Source: Sphingomonas sp. dw_22 (GTDB taxonomy: Bacteria; Pseudomonadota; Alphaproteobacteria; Sphingomonadales; Sphingomonadaceae). From it: 64,000 nucleotides of DNA. The stretch spans positions 1 to 64,000 of the forward strand of contig NZ_JAAVVE010000022.1 of assembly GCF_018449795.1 (NCBI RefSeq), read 5' to 3'. Numbering within the stretch: position 1 is the stretch's first letter; every line of letters begins with the position of its first letter. The notes below the pieces were generated by a model that worked only from the letters and a program-made list of their open reading frames with translations, did not search any database and was not told the DNA's origin. This document shows, piece after piece, positions 18,461 through 27,131 of the stretch. Made by a program: the position numbers and the translations under genes.

Positions 18461-19678
18461 CTATGCGCGTGCCCGCCTCGGCTCCTCCTGAACGGCCGTG
18501 TCCCGCATCGCATCAAGGTGATCGCTCCACCATTGGTGCATCGCGACGCGCTCCTCCCAGTAGCGGCCCCGGTTGTAGATACCGCGAATGGTGTTCGCGT
18601 CCGCATGGGCAAGCGAGCGCTCGATCGCATCAGGGCTCCATTGGCCGCTCTCGTTGAGCAGGGTCGACGCGGTGGTCCGCAATCCGTGCGGCGTCACCTC
18701 GCCAACGGAATAGCCCATGCGGCGGAACGCCTGGTTGATCGTGTTCTCGCTCATCGGGCGCAGGGAGGTGTGGAAAGCGGGGAAGACGAAGCCTTCCGGC
18801 CCGGTGAGGGGGTGCAGCTCCTCCAGATAGGCGAGCACCTGCCGGGACAGAGGAATGGCGTGCGGACGGCGCATCTTCATGCGCTCCGCCGGGATTTTCC
18901 AGACTGCACCATCAAGATCGAACTCCGGCCATTGCGCCATCCGCAGCTCGCCGGGGCGGGCCATCACATGCGGGGCGATCTGCATCGCAATCCGCGTCAC
19001 CGTATGGCCGGAATAGCCGTCGATCGCCCGGAGCAATTCGCCGACCTGCTCCGGCTCCAGGATCGCGGCGTGGTGCGTCACCTTGGGTGCGATCAGCGCG
19101 CCGCGGAGGATGGAGGTCGGGTCGGTTTCCCCACGCCCGGTCGCCACGGCATAGCGAAACACGCGGCTGGCGAAGGAGCGGCAGCGCCGTGCCGTCTCGT
19201 GTTTGCCCTTGGCCTCCAGCCGCTTGAGTGCTGCCAGTAAATCAATCGGTTTGAGGTCGGCGACCGGCCGCGACGCGATCGGCGCCAGTTGCTCCAGCAG
19301 CCAGTTCGCCTTGGTGGTGGTCGTGTCGGCGCGACCCTCGGCGACCATCTTGTCGATATATTCCTTGGCGACGTCGCCGAAGCTGTTGGCCGCCTTGAAG
19401 GCCGCGATCAGCTTGTCGTGCTTGCGCTCGGCGAGCGGATCACTTCCCGCCTCCAGCTTTCGCCGAGCGTCATCCCGCCGGCGCCGCGCTTCGGCGAGGC
19501 CAATGTCCGGATAGCGGCCCAGCGCCAGCCGCTTCTGCTTCCCCATATGGCGATATTTGTAGCGCCACAGCTTTGAGCCGTTCGGATGCACCTCCAGGTA
19601 GAGGCCTCGATCGTCCGTGCATTGATAGATCTTGTCCGTCGGCCGGAGGCTGCGGATCTGGAGTTCCTTGAGCGCCAT
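18461..19678 (-). CDS. Tyrosine integrase, P4 type (outer island)
   Basis: 405-residue integrase. The N-terminal DUF4102-like arm-binding domain is seen (MALKELQIRSLRPTDK then DGRGLYLEV-like YLEVHPNGSKLWRYKYR). The catalytic residues are in order: Arg in MARPGELRMAQW, HGLRTTAS, SLAHAD, and the Tyr in RGIYNR. The start is ATG 19678 with GAGGAG just before it; an upstream in-frame ATG at 19774 lacks this. It points away from the tRNA-side attachment site, whose copy lies about 214 bases from the gene start (19892-19911). It most likely inserts and excises the island that carries the Ssp cassette. Confidence 0.92.
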   Translation of the reverse strand: MALKELQIRSLRPTDKIYQCTDDRGLYLEVHPNGSKLWRYKYRHMGKQKRLALGRYPDIGLAEARRRRDDARRKLEAGSDPLAERKHDKLIAAFKAANSFGDVAKEYIDKMVAEGRADTTTTKANWLLEQLAPIASRPVADLKPIDLLAALKRLEAKGKHETARRCRSFASRVFRYAVATGRGETDPTSILRGALIAPKVTHHAAILEPEQVGELLRAIDGYSGHTVTRIAMQIAPHVMARPGELRMAQWPEFDLDGAVWKIPAERMKMRRPHAIPLSRQVLAYLEELHPLTGPEGFVFPAFHTSLRPMSENTINQAFRRMGYSVGEVTPHGLRTTASTLLNESGQWSPDAIERSLAHADANTIRGIYNRGRYWEERVAMHQWWSDHLDAMRDTAVQEEPRRARA

Positions 19679-19834
19679 CGGCGATTCTCCTCGATTGGTT
19701 CGGGGAGTGCCGGGCCGGCGCCGGGGGCCATGGTGCCATCGGATTTTTGCATGGGGCCATATCCCCCTGCTCATGGCACCTCGTGGCCCCGGATCGCCTG
19801 AAATCGCCTGGAACGCTCCGGGAACGTTGAGGCT

Positions 19835-19862
19835 ACAAAATGGCGCATTTCCGCCATTTTGT
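19835..19862. repeat. 11-base perfect palindrome beside the internal att site
   Basis: Arms ACAAAATGGCG and CGCCATTTTGT are separated by CATTTC. It lies between the first integrase gene start and the att copy at 19892. This place suits an integrase or AlpA binding site, or an operator controlling the integrase. Function is inferred from position only. Confidence 0.6.
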
Positions 19863-19891
19863 CGAGGTTTCGGGGATGCCTTGGGATAGGT

Positions 19892-19911
19892 AAATGGTGC
19901 CCAGAAGAGGA
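19892..19911. repeat. Internal attachment site (att copy)
   Basis: 20 bases, AAATGGTGCCCAGAAGAGGA, identical to 27158-27177, which spans the 3' end of the tRNA-Leu gene and its flank. The similarity stops right after it. The copy marks the junction between the two tandem islands: end of the outer island with its integrase to the left, start of the inner island to the right. Confidence 0.88.
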
Positions 19912-20072
19912 TTTTACCGACACCCTCCTAAGGCATTGAGAAACAACGATATTTATTCAGGTCGCTGTCAATGTTGGCAATGCCTGATGTAACAGGTTTC
20001 GGGCTGGCGTGGCAAGCCATTCACGGGCAGGCTGGTCGGGTTTGCGGCTTTGTCGTTAGGATCACGCCTCCG

Positions 20073-20741
20073 ATGCCAGATAAGACCCCGTTCGCTTCTA
20101 TGAGCTTCGACATTCGCTTCATGCGGAAGGGTAAGGAAAGCGCACTCATATTTCTTCCTGAGCCGTACCATGCGCCTATCGGACTAATCATCGCTCACTG
20201 GGGCAACTTCGAGCGTCACTTCGATATATGTCTTCAAGCATTGATCGCTGGAGAAGTTGCGGATGGGGGTACACGAGAGGTACAGCTTTCGCGGCAGTTC
20301 AAAAGGCGACGTGCCTTGTTCAAAGAAATATGCACCGGATGGCTCGCTGGCTGGCGTCCTGAGGAAGCTAAAAGCTTATGCCAGATTGCGGACATCGCCG
20401 GAGATTTAAGCTGGAAACGTAATCTGATCGCTCACGGACAATATGCCTACACGATACCGCCTCAGTCGTCGTTAGCTACTAACTGTCGCGCTTCTGATAC
20501 AGAGTCAGGAAAAGAGTTTTCCTTCGATGCTGACACATTGGTAAAGCTCTACCACGACATATCGCATTTGACTGCTGACCTTGTATCAACCTTCAAGGTT
20601 TTTGGTCATGTAGAGGGAGACTTCCACACGATGCCTGACGCAGAGGTCTTACGGACTTACCGAGAGACTGTGCATCCTTGGAACCCAAATCCGAAGAAAC
20701 GACCATCACCGGTTGACGGTGGCGGACCAGCGGACGGCTAG
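20073..20741 (+). CDS. Unrecognised protein with HEPN-like RNxxxH motif
   Basis: 222 residues from ATG 20073 (AGGA lies 11 bases before it); starts at 19971 or 20100 are also possible. The centre reads LIIAHWGNFERHFDICLQALI, then basic helices, then WKRNLIAHGQY, in which R116-N-x3-H121 fits the Rx4-6H signature of HEPN-fold RNases and related helical proteins. The C-terminus is Pro/Gly-rich. The next gene follows 26 bases later in the same direction, so the two may form a unit. HEPN membership and any RNase activity are inference; it could also be a structural HEPN-like protein without activity. GC content is below that of the host genes. Confidence 0.6.
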   Translation: MPDKTPFASMSFDIRFMRKGKESALIFLPEPYHAPIGLIIAHWGNFERHFDICLQALIAGEVADGGTREVQLSRQFKRRRALFKEICTGWLAGWRPEEAKSLCQIADIAGDLSWKRNLIAHGQYAYTIPPQSSLATNCRASDTESGKEFSFDADTLVKLYHDISHLTADLVSTFKVFGHVEGDFHTMPDAEVLRTYRETVHPWNPNPKKRPSPVDGGGPADG

Positions 20742-20767
20742 CGGCAAAGCCTTGTTGCATTAGAGAT

Positions 20768-21424
20768 ATGCCAGACGCCCCGATTATGCATGATGGTACG
20801 ATGGCTTCATTCCCTACCCATGTAGAGCGCGTATCGTTCGTAGTGGCGGTTGTATCGGGCATTGTGGGAGCGGTTGCAGGCGGCAGCGGCTGGCCGATCA
20901 CCGCTGTAGTTGCGGGCTGTTTAGCTGCCGCTGCCCCTATTGCTGGACGCTATGCTAGCCAGAGACTTGCCCGTAAAGCCGAGTTAGAGGCTGATGCAGA
21001 GATAGCAGTTGCCTATGCGAAAGCAGACGCAGCGCTAGCAGAGTTGCAAGCCACCCGCGATAAGTTGCGACCCCGGCAAATAAGTCAGGATCAGGCAGAG
21101 GCATTTGTCCGTGTTCTAGCGGGAGCCGAGCCATTCGAGATAGTCGTTGCCTGCAACCACCATGAAGCAGAGCCCTACGCTCTACATCAACAGGTAACAG
21201 CCCTGTTTGAGCATTGTGGCTACAAAGTTGGGTATTATGGCGGCATGACCAACTCTACCGTTGGCATCGAAGTAAATGGCGACACTTCTCCACAAAAGAC
21301 TCTTGTCATGGCCGCGCTAACCGCTGCCGGGCTAAGCTTTGTAGAATATCCGCGTTATAAGGATGAAGGCATGTTCGGCGGCATATGCGTATGGATCGGA
21401 GTTCATCCCGGTTTGTCGATGTAA
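20768..21424 (+). CDS. Membrane-anchored protein, unknown
   Basis: 218 residues. Two adjoining hydrophobic segments near the N-terminus (VSFVVAVVSGIVGAVAGG, then ITAVVAGCLAAAAPIAG) form a probable membrane hairpin at about residues 19-57. A charged Ala/Glu-rich, likely coiled-coil stretch (about 60-105) and a soluble C-terminal domain of about 110 residues with FEIVVACNHHEAEPYALHQQ follow. The family was not recognised. It lies 26 bases after the HEPN-like gene and is probably co-transcribed with it. The first ATG is used as start; ATGs at 20786 and 20801 are alternatives. Confidence 0.65.
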   Translation: MPDAPIMHDGTMASFPTHVERVSFVVAVVSGIVGAVAGGSGWPITAVVAGCLAAAAPIAGRYASQRLARKAELEADAEIAVAYAKADAALAELQATRDKLRPRQISQDQAEAFVRVLAGAEPFEIVVACNHHEAEPYALHQQVTALFEHCGYKVGYYGGMTNSTVGIEVNGDTSPQKTLVMAALTAAGLSFVEYPRYKDEGMFGGICVWIGVHPGLSM

Positions 21425-21657
21425 AGGGAGCCGCCTACGACCTAATTTTGGCATAGATATGCGAGAGGGCAATCAGACAAGAACGTGCAATGCCCTTCCC
21501 CCGTATCCCCACCCACCCGGCTGGCGAATATGACACGCCTGCCCGACCTGCATTATCGCGCATGGTTCTCCATCCCTGCGTGGCGTGTCACTACAGCCAA
21601 GCTCCATCCCAGCTAGATCGATGATGACAGGACCGGGAACGGCTTGCCCTCCTAACT

Positions 21658-21689
21658 GTTCATGGGTATACGTTCGTTGACCCGTGAAC
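21658..21689. promoter_or_regulatory. Operator-like inverted repeat before the resolvase gene
   Basis: Arms GTTCATGGG and CCCGTGAAC (one G/T mismatch) with a 14-base spacer lie 13 bases before the recombinase start. It may be a binding site for the recombinase or a repressor, or a leader hairpin. Before it, 21425-21657 holds no gene that I can support. Confidence 0.45.
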
Positions 21690-21702
21690 AGGACTAGCTG
21701 AA

Positions 21703-22371
21703 ATGAACCTCCGCAAGATGACCAAGGCCGTCGCCTACCTCCGCGTTAGCACGGATAAGCAGGGCAAGAGCGGCCTAGGGCTAGAGGCTCAACGGGAGGC
21801 AGTGGCACGGTATGTCGCTGCCAATGGCGTTGAACTGATCGGGGAGCATATCGAGGTTGAGACAGGCAAGGGAGCTAATGCCCTGTCCAAGCGGCCTGAG
21901 CTTGTCGCTGCCCTCGCTACAGCGAAGCGGGAGAAGGCTGGCCTGATTATCGCCAAGCTCGATAGGCTTGCCCGCAATGTCCATTTCATATCCGGGCTGA
22001 TGGAGACAGGCGTAGAATTCGCCGTCGCGGATATGCCGAACGCTGATCGCTTCCAGCTACACCTATTCGCCGCACTGGCTGAGAAGGAGGCTGAGGTAAT
22101 CAGCCAACGGACCAAGGCCGCGCTAGCCGCTGCCAAGGATCGGGGGACTGAGCTAGGCAAGCATGGCAAGGTACTAGCTGCCCGTAATCAGGCTGAGGCT
22201 ATGGACCGGTTAGAGCCTATCGCTGCTGACCTCCTGGCATTGAAGGCTGAGGGGCTATCCGTTCGTAAGATGGTTGAGGCCCTGAATACCCGTGCGATCC
22301 CTTCGCCTGCCGGGGGCAAGTGGCATCCCGCCAGCCTGCACAAGGCCCTTGCTCGATTGGAGGCCCGCTAG
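21703..22371 (+). CDS. Serine recombinase (resolvase/invertase family)
   Basis: 222-residue small serine recombinase. The catalytic serine is in AYLRVSTDKQGKSGLGLEAQ, followed by LIIAKLDRLARN and the E-helix region FAALAEKEAEVISQRT. The C-terminal DNA-binding segment (LKAEGLSVRKMVEALN) is short, as in resolvases rather than large serine integrases. ATG 21703 or 21718 may be used. It is transcribed toward the noncoding block with inverted repeats, on which it may act. CTAG tetranucleotides are frequent in the gene, unlike the host genes around, which supports transfer from another source. Confidence 0.9.
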   Translation: MNLRKMTKAVAYLRVSTDKQGKSGLGLEAQREAVARYVAANGVELIGEHIEVETGKGANALSKRPELVAALATAKREKAGLIIAKLDRLARNVHFISGLMETGVEFAVADMPNADRFQLHLFAALAEKEAEVISQRTKAALAAAKDRGTELGKHGKVLAARNQAEAMDRLEPIAADLLALKAEGLSVRKMVEALNTRAIPSPAGGKWHPASLHKALARLEAR

Positions 22372-23193
22372 ATCGCCCGGAGACGGCCACAGGAGTCGAT
22401 ATGGGAGGCTCAGGGTATCGACCTAGCCGGGATAACGTGGCGACTCTGTACGGGGCTGTATGGGGCGCGGCTCAGATGCGGGAGGAAAGCCCGGAGCTAT
22501 TCAGTACCGTTAGGCAAGAAACCATTCATCACCGCCACGCCCGTTTAGCCGGGGAACGCCTGACAGTGCTTAACTGTAGATACCTGACGGCCTTACGGCC
22601 TAGCTTTAGAGCGACGGGGTGTGCCATTCTATTTGAATGACGCATGGGTATCGGACGCCGGCAATACGAGCCACGCTAATCAAACTCAACGATCATGCGG
22701 CTAGTCTTGCTCTCCCATTGCGCCAGAACGTATTTACAAATACGGATATCTATCTGGCCCGGGGGGACGCCGGATACAGCCAATCACTATCAAATCTAAC
22801 GATCATACTATATCAGTATAGATCATTGGTACTCTATGGCTTGATACCGTGGATGCCATACACAATCTCATTCTTCCGATAGGCTCAGATAGTTATTACC
22901 TTTTCCTGTTGAGGTAATCGCTATGCATACCCTGAGCCTATCTGAGGAATGACTGCCATCCTCTCCCTACAGCATCCATATTCATCATTCCCGGTAGTAA
23001 ATCCAAATCCGTCGAGTTGCGCCCGTGATGAATGCTGATGCTACGGCCTGTCAGCTAGTGCATTGCCCTTGTTGGTAGCTGGCAGGCCACCCTTTCCATA
23101 GCTTCAATATCCCTGTTCCCGTTTGCTTATGTGCAAGCGGCCGGTCTGTCTGAAGTTTTGCCAAATTACCTCCAACAATATGAAGGATATCCC
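22372..23193. other. 0.8-kb noncoding control block of the inner island
   Basis: No credible gene. The block is AT-richer than average, and contains the repeat AACGATCAT near 22687 and 22799, a small dyad ATACT-N5-AGTAT near 22806-22820, the nested inverted repeats at 22878-22942, and a further pair ATTCATCA / TGATGAAT around 22989 and 23027. Two short open frames (22320-22640 and 22637-22882) lack good start signals and were not accepted. Candidate roles are promoter/operator region for the four-gene operon that starts at 23194, a replication or packaging site, or a small RNA. Confidence 0.5.
22878..22942. repeat. Nested inverted repeats
   Basis: Outer arms GATAGGCTCAG (22878-22888) and CTGAGCCTATC (22932-22942) are perfect 11-base complements; inside them ATTACC (22895-22900) and GGTAAT (22913-22918) pair as well. 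The element would fold into a long hairpin with an internal loop, or bind a protein dimer twice. It lies alone in noncoding DNA 250 bases before the operon. Confidence 0.6.
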
Positions 23194-23457
23194 ATGACGA
23201 TTATGTCTGTTGATACCAGCCGCCTGAGTGATCCCCGGATTATTGCCCATCTTGATGGCATCGATAGCCGTATCATCAATGGCTTTCGCCTAGCTCTCGA
23301 TGTTCTCTGCATTCCTATGCCCAAGCATATCGAGCGTAAGCCTGCTGGCCGCCCGTCTATCGCCAAGCTGATGGCCGCTGCTGATGCAGATAGCGGGACC
23401 ATCTACACCTATCGCAATGAGAAGATGAAGATCGGGGCATCCGCTCCCAAGCTCTAA
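23194..23457 (+). CDS. Small unknown protein, operon gene 1
   Basis: 87 residues, no family recognised. The start at 23194 follows AAGGA at a good distance, whereas an upstream in-frame ATG at 23131 does not. It contains RIINGFRLALDVLCIPMPKHI and a basic, possibly helix-turn-helix-like stretch (GRPSIAKLMAAADADSGTIY). It could be a small DNA-binding protein, but that is a guess. It begins a four-gene operon in the inner island. Confidence 0.65.
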   Translation: MTIMSVDTSRLSDPRIIAHLDGIDSRIINGFRLALDVLCIPMPKHIERKPAGRPSIAKLMAAADADSGTIYTYRNEKMKIGASAPKL

Positions 23458-23484
23458 TCGCCCCTATTCTAACAGGAAACAACC

Positions 23485-23994
23485 ATGACCAACAAAGATA
23501 CACTTTCTTCTATTGCCATTGAGATTGAAACGCTCAGTGCAGAATTGCTCAAGGTTAACAACTATATCGATATCCTTGGCAAGCCTGCCATCGATAAAGC
23601 TAATGAGATTGATAGGGCATTGAAGGATGCAAAGGATCGCTTTGCTACTGCCCTCGCTGACGAACAGATAGAGGTTCGTACTCAACGGCTTGCCCGCTTA
23701 TCCGATATCCGCGTAGAGGTAAAGCCCGGTGATAACCTGAATACTACTGGCTTCCTCATCAAGTACACGCGGGATACATGGGATATCATGGCTAACGCCA
23801 GCGTCCCCAAAGAGCATGAGTGCAATGGCTTCTCCGCTCTGGACGATGATGCCTTTGACTATCTCGTTACGGTAAAGCCTCATGCTATCCCTGCCTGCAT
23901 TATGGCGCTGGCACCGGGTAAACCACGGGAGGCATTTACTCTGTATTTGCAGGGTAAGCAGCGCGGGTACTTCACGACTGCCCTTGCGGCGTAA
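23485..23994 (+). CDS. Unknown protein, operon gene 2
   Basis: 169 residues. AGGAAAC precedes the ATG. The N-terminal 60 residues are helical and charged (EIETLSAELLKVNNYIDIL, then DRALKDAKDRFATAL), suggesting a coiled coil; the C-terminal part (about 75-169) is a mixed domain ending LQGKQRGYFTTALAA. No family recognised. Its TAA overlaps the next ATG (TAATG), indicating coupling. Confidence 0.7.
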   Translation: MTNKDTLSSIAIEIETLSAELLKVNNYIDILGKPAIDKANEIDRALKDAKDRFATALADEQIEVRTQRLARLSDIRVEVKPGDNLNTTGFLIKYTRDTWDIMANASVPKEHECNGFSALDDDAFDYLVTVKPHAIPACIMALAPGKPREAFTLYLQGKQRGYFTTALAA

Positions 23995-24554
23995 TGTCCG
24001 ATCTGCATGACTGGGGAACGGGAGAGGCACCTAAGCCGCCCCGCCCAGATTACGTACCAAAGGTCGCGCTTTTTCCTCAGACGCTGGATGATCTGATGAA
24101 CCGGGCAGGCCCCTATGCCGATGCAACGAAAGCCTACGTCGAATGGGGCGCTGTTACTGTTTGGTTTATGAAGGATGCTGACAAGGCTTTAGCGTCCGCC
24201 TTCATTCCTATTGAAGTTGCCAGCCTATCAATCGTGCTCGTTAGAGAAGCAGTTCGCATAGAAACGGGTTGGCCATGCCTATCAGGCACCCCCGTAACGC
24301 CTGAACTCTACGATCTTCCCGACGATGCTCAACAGATAGCCCGTCGCATGGCTGCTGACATTCACGATCTCTGGAAGAATGCGGGCCGTCCGTACCTTCG
24401 TCCCAGCGATTTCAAGTACGCCTTCCAATACCTCGCCGCCGCGATCCGTAAGGGGATCATCCCGCCTGTTGCCGCAATAGCCGATGCTGACCCGATCCCC
24501 GCTGCCAAACCGGCAAGGCCCCACATTCTCGATATGTTCAAGGAAACCACATGA
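23994..24554 (+). CDS. Unknown protein, operon gene 3
   Basis: 186 residues beginning with a proline-rich leader (GEAPKPPRPDYVPK). The middle holds a hydrophobic amphipathic stretch (AFIPIEVASLSIVLVREAVRI), not clearly a membrane span. The C-terminus ends RPHILDMFKETT. No family recognised. It overlaps genes 2 and 4 (TAATG and ATGA). The layout recalls small structural or packaging operons of phages and satellites, but no portal, terminase or capsid motif is visible. Confidence 0.7.
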   Translation: MSDLHDWGTGEAPKPPRPDYVPKVALFPQTLDDLMNRAGPYADATKAYVEWGAVTVWFMKDADKALASAFIPIEVASLSIVLVREAVRIETGWPCLSGTPVTPELYDLPDDAQQIARRMAADIHDLWKNAGRPYLRPSDFKYAFQYLAAAIRKGIIPPVAAIADADPIPAAKPARPHILDMFKETT

Positions 24555-25384
24555 CCGCTCTAACTCCCCGTCAAGCCATCAAGGTCAAGGCGGCTCTATC
24601 CCTGATTGCTGTACACGGTCACAATCCCCGCACTGTACAGCAAGCCGCTACGGCTGAATTGGCTAAGGGCTATCCCGCCAATGTCGCCTACAAGAATGCT
24701 ATCGACGGCTTCATTGCCCGCGTCCCTGCTATGGGGAACACACTGCATACTGCCGTTAATCTGATCCACCATAGCGATGATGCTACGGTTGCGCTGTATG
24801 ACAAGGCGCTTACCGAGTACAATAACACCGGCGATGACAGTTGCCTTGATGGCCTTGCCCCTATGATCCTTGAGGATGCCAAAGCATTGGCTATCAGCAA
24901 GGGTGAAGTGACCGAGGCTGATGCGGCCAATTGGACTATCAATGATGCTCTAGGCAGCACGGCGGAGGCCTTTGCCGATACTCCCGATGTTCCCGACGCC
25001 ACCACGCTGGCACCGGGTCAGACGGCCAATAGCTCGTTCGGGTTCAATGGCCTTCCCAGCCCTGCCGCACAGGCCCCGTCAGCGCCCGCTCAGGCGGCAA
25101 GCGGACCGCAGTGGGTACAGACCCCGACCGGCTTCCGCCTCGTCGCACAGGCCCCCGCAAGCGGCCCGCAGGTAGGGCAGAGCATGACCGGCTATGATCC
25201 CTATCAGGCCAGCCGCAGCCCGACCGGCATCCGGGTAGCTCAGACCGGGGAAGCTGCCCGCCGCTCGCATGGCACCCCGGTAGGCGACATTGCCTATTCA
25301 GCGACCGGCACGGGATACCGAGTGACCCCGACCGGGGAAGCTGCCCGCCGTGAGGCTGGCGTACCGCTCGGCCCGGATGCCTGA
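24551..25384 (+). CDS. Unknown protein with C-terminal repeats, operon gene 4
   Basis: 277 residues in two parts. The first half (to about 150) is a helical domain opening TALTPRQAIKVKAALSLIAVHG. The second half is Ala/Pro/Gly-rich and repetitive: TPTGFRLVAQ, SPTGIRVAQTGEAARR and GTGYRVTPTGEAARR are spaced copies of a TG-[FIY]-R-[LV] unit, two of them followed by TGEAARR. Such low-complexity tandem tails act as linkers or binding arrays. No family was recognised. It closes the operon and faces the integrase gene. Confidence 0.7.
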   Translation: MTALTPRQAIKVKAALSLIAVHGHNPRTVQQAATAELAKGYPANVAYKNAIDGFIARVPAMGNTLHTAVNLIHHSDDATVALYDKALTEYNNTGDDSCLDGLAPMILEDAKALAISKGEVTEADAANWTINDALGSTAEAFADTPDVPDATTLAPGQTANSSFGFNGLPSPAAQAPSAPAQAASGPQWVQTPTGFRLVAQAPASGPQVGQSMTGYDPYQASRSPTGIRVAQTGEAARRSHGTPVGDIAYSATGTGYRVTPTGEAARREAGVPLGPDA

Positions 25385-25430
25385 GAATTGCCCTAGGAGA
25401 GTCGCTGGGAGGCGATAGCTCGTCCCGGCC

Positions 25431-25497
25431 TACAGATACCCGACCGCATCCGATTGACTCCTGACGGGGCTGAGCGGGGCGATTTCGGGTATCTGTA
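25431..25497. repeat. 13-base inverted repeat between convergent genes
   Basis: TACAGATACCCGA (25431-25443) and TCGGGTATCTGTA (25485-25497) are perfect complements, 41 bases apart, in the 125-base gap between the operon end and the integrase stop codon. It may be a two-way terminator, although no U-run follows, or a site for the recombinase. Confidence 0.6.
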
Positions 25498-25509
25498 TGT
25501 CCGGTTCGT

Positions 25510-27069
25510 TCAAGGCTTGGGAATGACCAGCCCCGGCACCCGATAAGATGCAATGGCCGCTACCATTACGCGCATAGATGGAGCCGCCCCGTACTTGTCG
25601 GCAGCATCCTTACCTTCATGCCCTTGGAACTGTCGGCATACCCGCTCAGGGATACCGGCATCTACTGCATGGGTTTTCCAAGTATGGCGGAATGAGTGAA
25701 AGACCTTGGCCTTATCCTCAATCCCGCAATTTTGCTTATAGCGGCTGAACCACTGACCTACCTTGTCGGTTAGTTTCTTGCCAATGCCTACAGCCTTCAA
25801 GCCGGGGAATACGCGGCCTGTCTGATCTGGTAGCTTGAATACATAATCGATAAAGCCTAGCTCGATTAGCTTAGGATGAAGCGGGACAAGCCTATTGCTC
25901 GCCTCATTCTTGATCTGATTAGGCAAGGCATCGTCATCCGGCGTATCTGTAATGTCGATACACCATACCTCTTGCCGGTTATCATCATCGTCTATGTAGG
26001 CAACGGGCTTCACGTCCTGCACCCGTAGCTGGCCTATCTCTTCCCGACGCGCACCCATGAACAGGGCTAGCAGGGGCAGCCAATAGACAGCTTCACCAAA
26101 TCCGCCCTTTGGCCGTTCGCCCTTGGCATGAACCGGACCAGCGAACAGCGCATTGAGGTCATCGGTAGAAAAGTCTTTCCGCTTCTCTCCCCGCTCAGTG
26201 ACGGCCATCTTCACATCGCGGGCCACGTTGACGGAGACGATATCCTCTTGTGCTGCCCACTCTAGCAGGGTCCGCAGATAGGCCAGCCGATCCCGCACAT
26301 TGACCTGTGACCGGGCAGGGTCCGCTATCAGCTTGCGCTTGTAGGCCATCACATCGGCCTTGGTGATTAGCTCAACGGACTTACGGCCCATCATGGAATT
26401 GAACAGCTTGGCATCCCGCCAGTAGGCATCCTTGCCACGGGGCGATGGCTTACGCTCAGCGGCCCACCCATCGAGGATATCTGTATCTAGGTATTTGCCC
26501 TTGCCCTCGTTGTGGCTGGCATCGCCGCTGTACTCAACGGCCTGATTTTGGCTTTCCGGTGCGTGGGCATTCTGGCCGAACCGGGCATGAAGGGAGTTTA
26601 TCAGGGCTTCCCGGTCTGCCCCGGCTGTCTCCCGCTCATGCTCGACTAGCAGCCTGCCAGCCCTAGCTATGTCGGCTAGCGATCCCTCAGGCTCCTTACC
26701 GGCGCTCAGGGCATCCATGATCGGGGATAGGGCCTCAGCCTCCATGTCTGTGGCGAATAGCTCGTCGGCTACATGGTCCGCTTGCTCTTGCTCCTGTTCC
26801 CATCGTGTCCGCTCCCGCTCTAACTGAGCAGGGGACCGGGGAGCTTTAGGCTTAGGGGCAGGCTTGCCAGCTAGGGACCGGGTAGCATCGGCTAGCAGCT
26901 TGTCAGTCTCGACAGTGTGAGCAGGGATGCGGAGCTTGGCCTCTGCCCGATCCTTGGACCGCAGCGACAGCATGAACTCAGCCCGACCGCCAAAGGCAGG
27001 CCGTAGCTCGACAGGGATTGCCCGTCGAAAATAGTAGGTAGAGCCGCGCTTAGCGAGATAGGTACACAT
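25510..27069 (-). CDS. Tyrosine integrase (inner island)
   Basis: 519-residue tyrosine recombinase. The N-terminal 60 residues (YLAKRGSTYYFRRAIP, then FMLSLRSKDRAEAKLR) match the DUF6538 type arm domain. A core-binding region with LAYLRTLLEWAAQEDIV and the catalytic domain follow: Arg in GARREEIGQLR, HSFRHTWKT, the Gly-His in FQGHEG, and the Tyr in DKYGAAP. It starts 88 bases from the att copy at 27158 and points away from the tRNA. It is not closely similar to the other integrase in the window, so the two islands arrived separately. CTAG is frequent in its coding sequence. Confidence 0.92.
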   Translation of the reverse strand: MCTYLAKRGSTYYFRRAIPVELRPAFGGRAEFMLSLRSKDRAEAKLRIPAHTVETDKLLADATRSLAGKPAPKPKAPRSPAQLERERTRWEQEQEQADHVADELFATDMEAEALSPIMDALSAGKEPEGSLADIARAGRLLVEHERETAGADREALINSLHARFGQNAHAPESQNQAVEYSGDASHNEGKGKYLDTDILDGWAAERKPSPRGKDAYWRDAKLFNSMMGRKSVELITKADVMAYKRKLIADPARSQVNVRDRLAYLRTLLEWAAQEDIVSVNVARDVKMAVTERGEKRKDFSTDDLNALFAGPVHAKGERPKGGFGEAVYWLPLLALFMGARREEIGQLRVQDVKPVAYIDDDDNRQEVWCIDITDTPDDDALPNQIKNEASNRLVPLHPKLIELGFIDYVFKLPDQTGRVFPGLKAVGIGKKLTDKVGQWFSRYKQNCGIEDKAKVFHSFRHTWKTHAVDAGIPERVCRQFQGHEGKDAADKYGAAPSMRVMVAAIASYRVPGLVIPKP

Positions 27070-27131
27070 GGCTTTCAGCCCCTGTTACATCTGTAACAGC
27101 CGCCTGTAAAAACCGTCATTTCTCAGCTATT

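Noticed and set aside
22320..22882. Two short open frames after the resolvase gene
   Set aside because: The first begins inside the resolvase gene; neither has a convincing ribosome binding site or protein-like composition.
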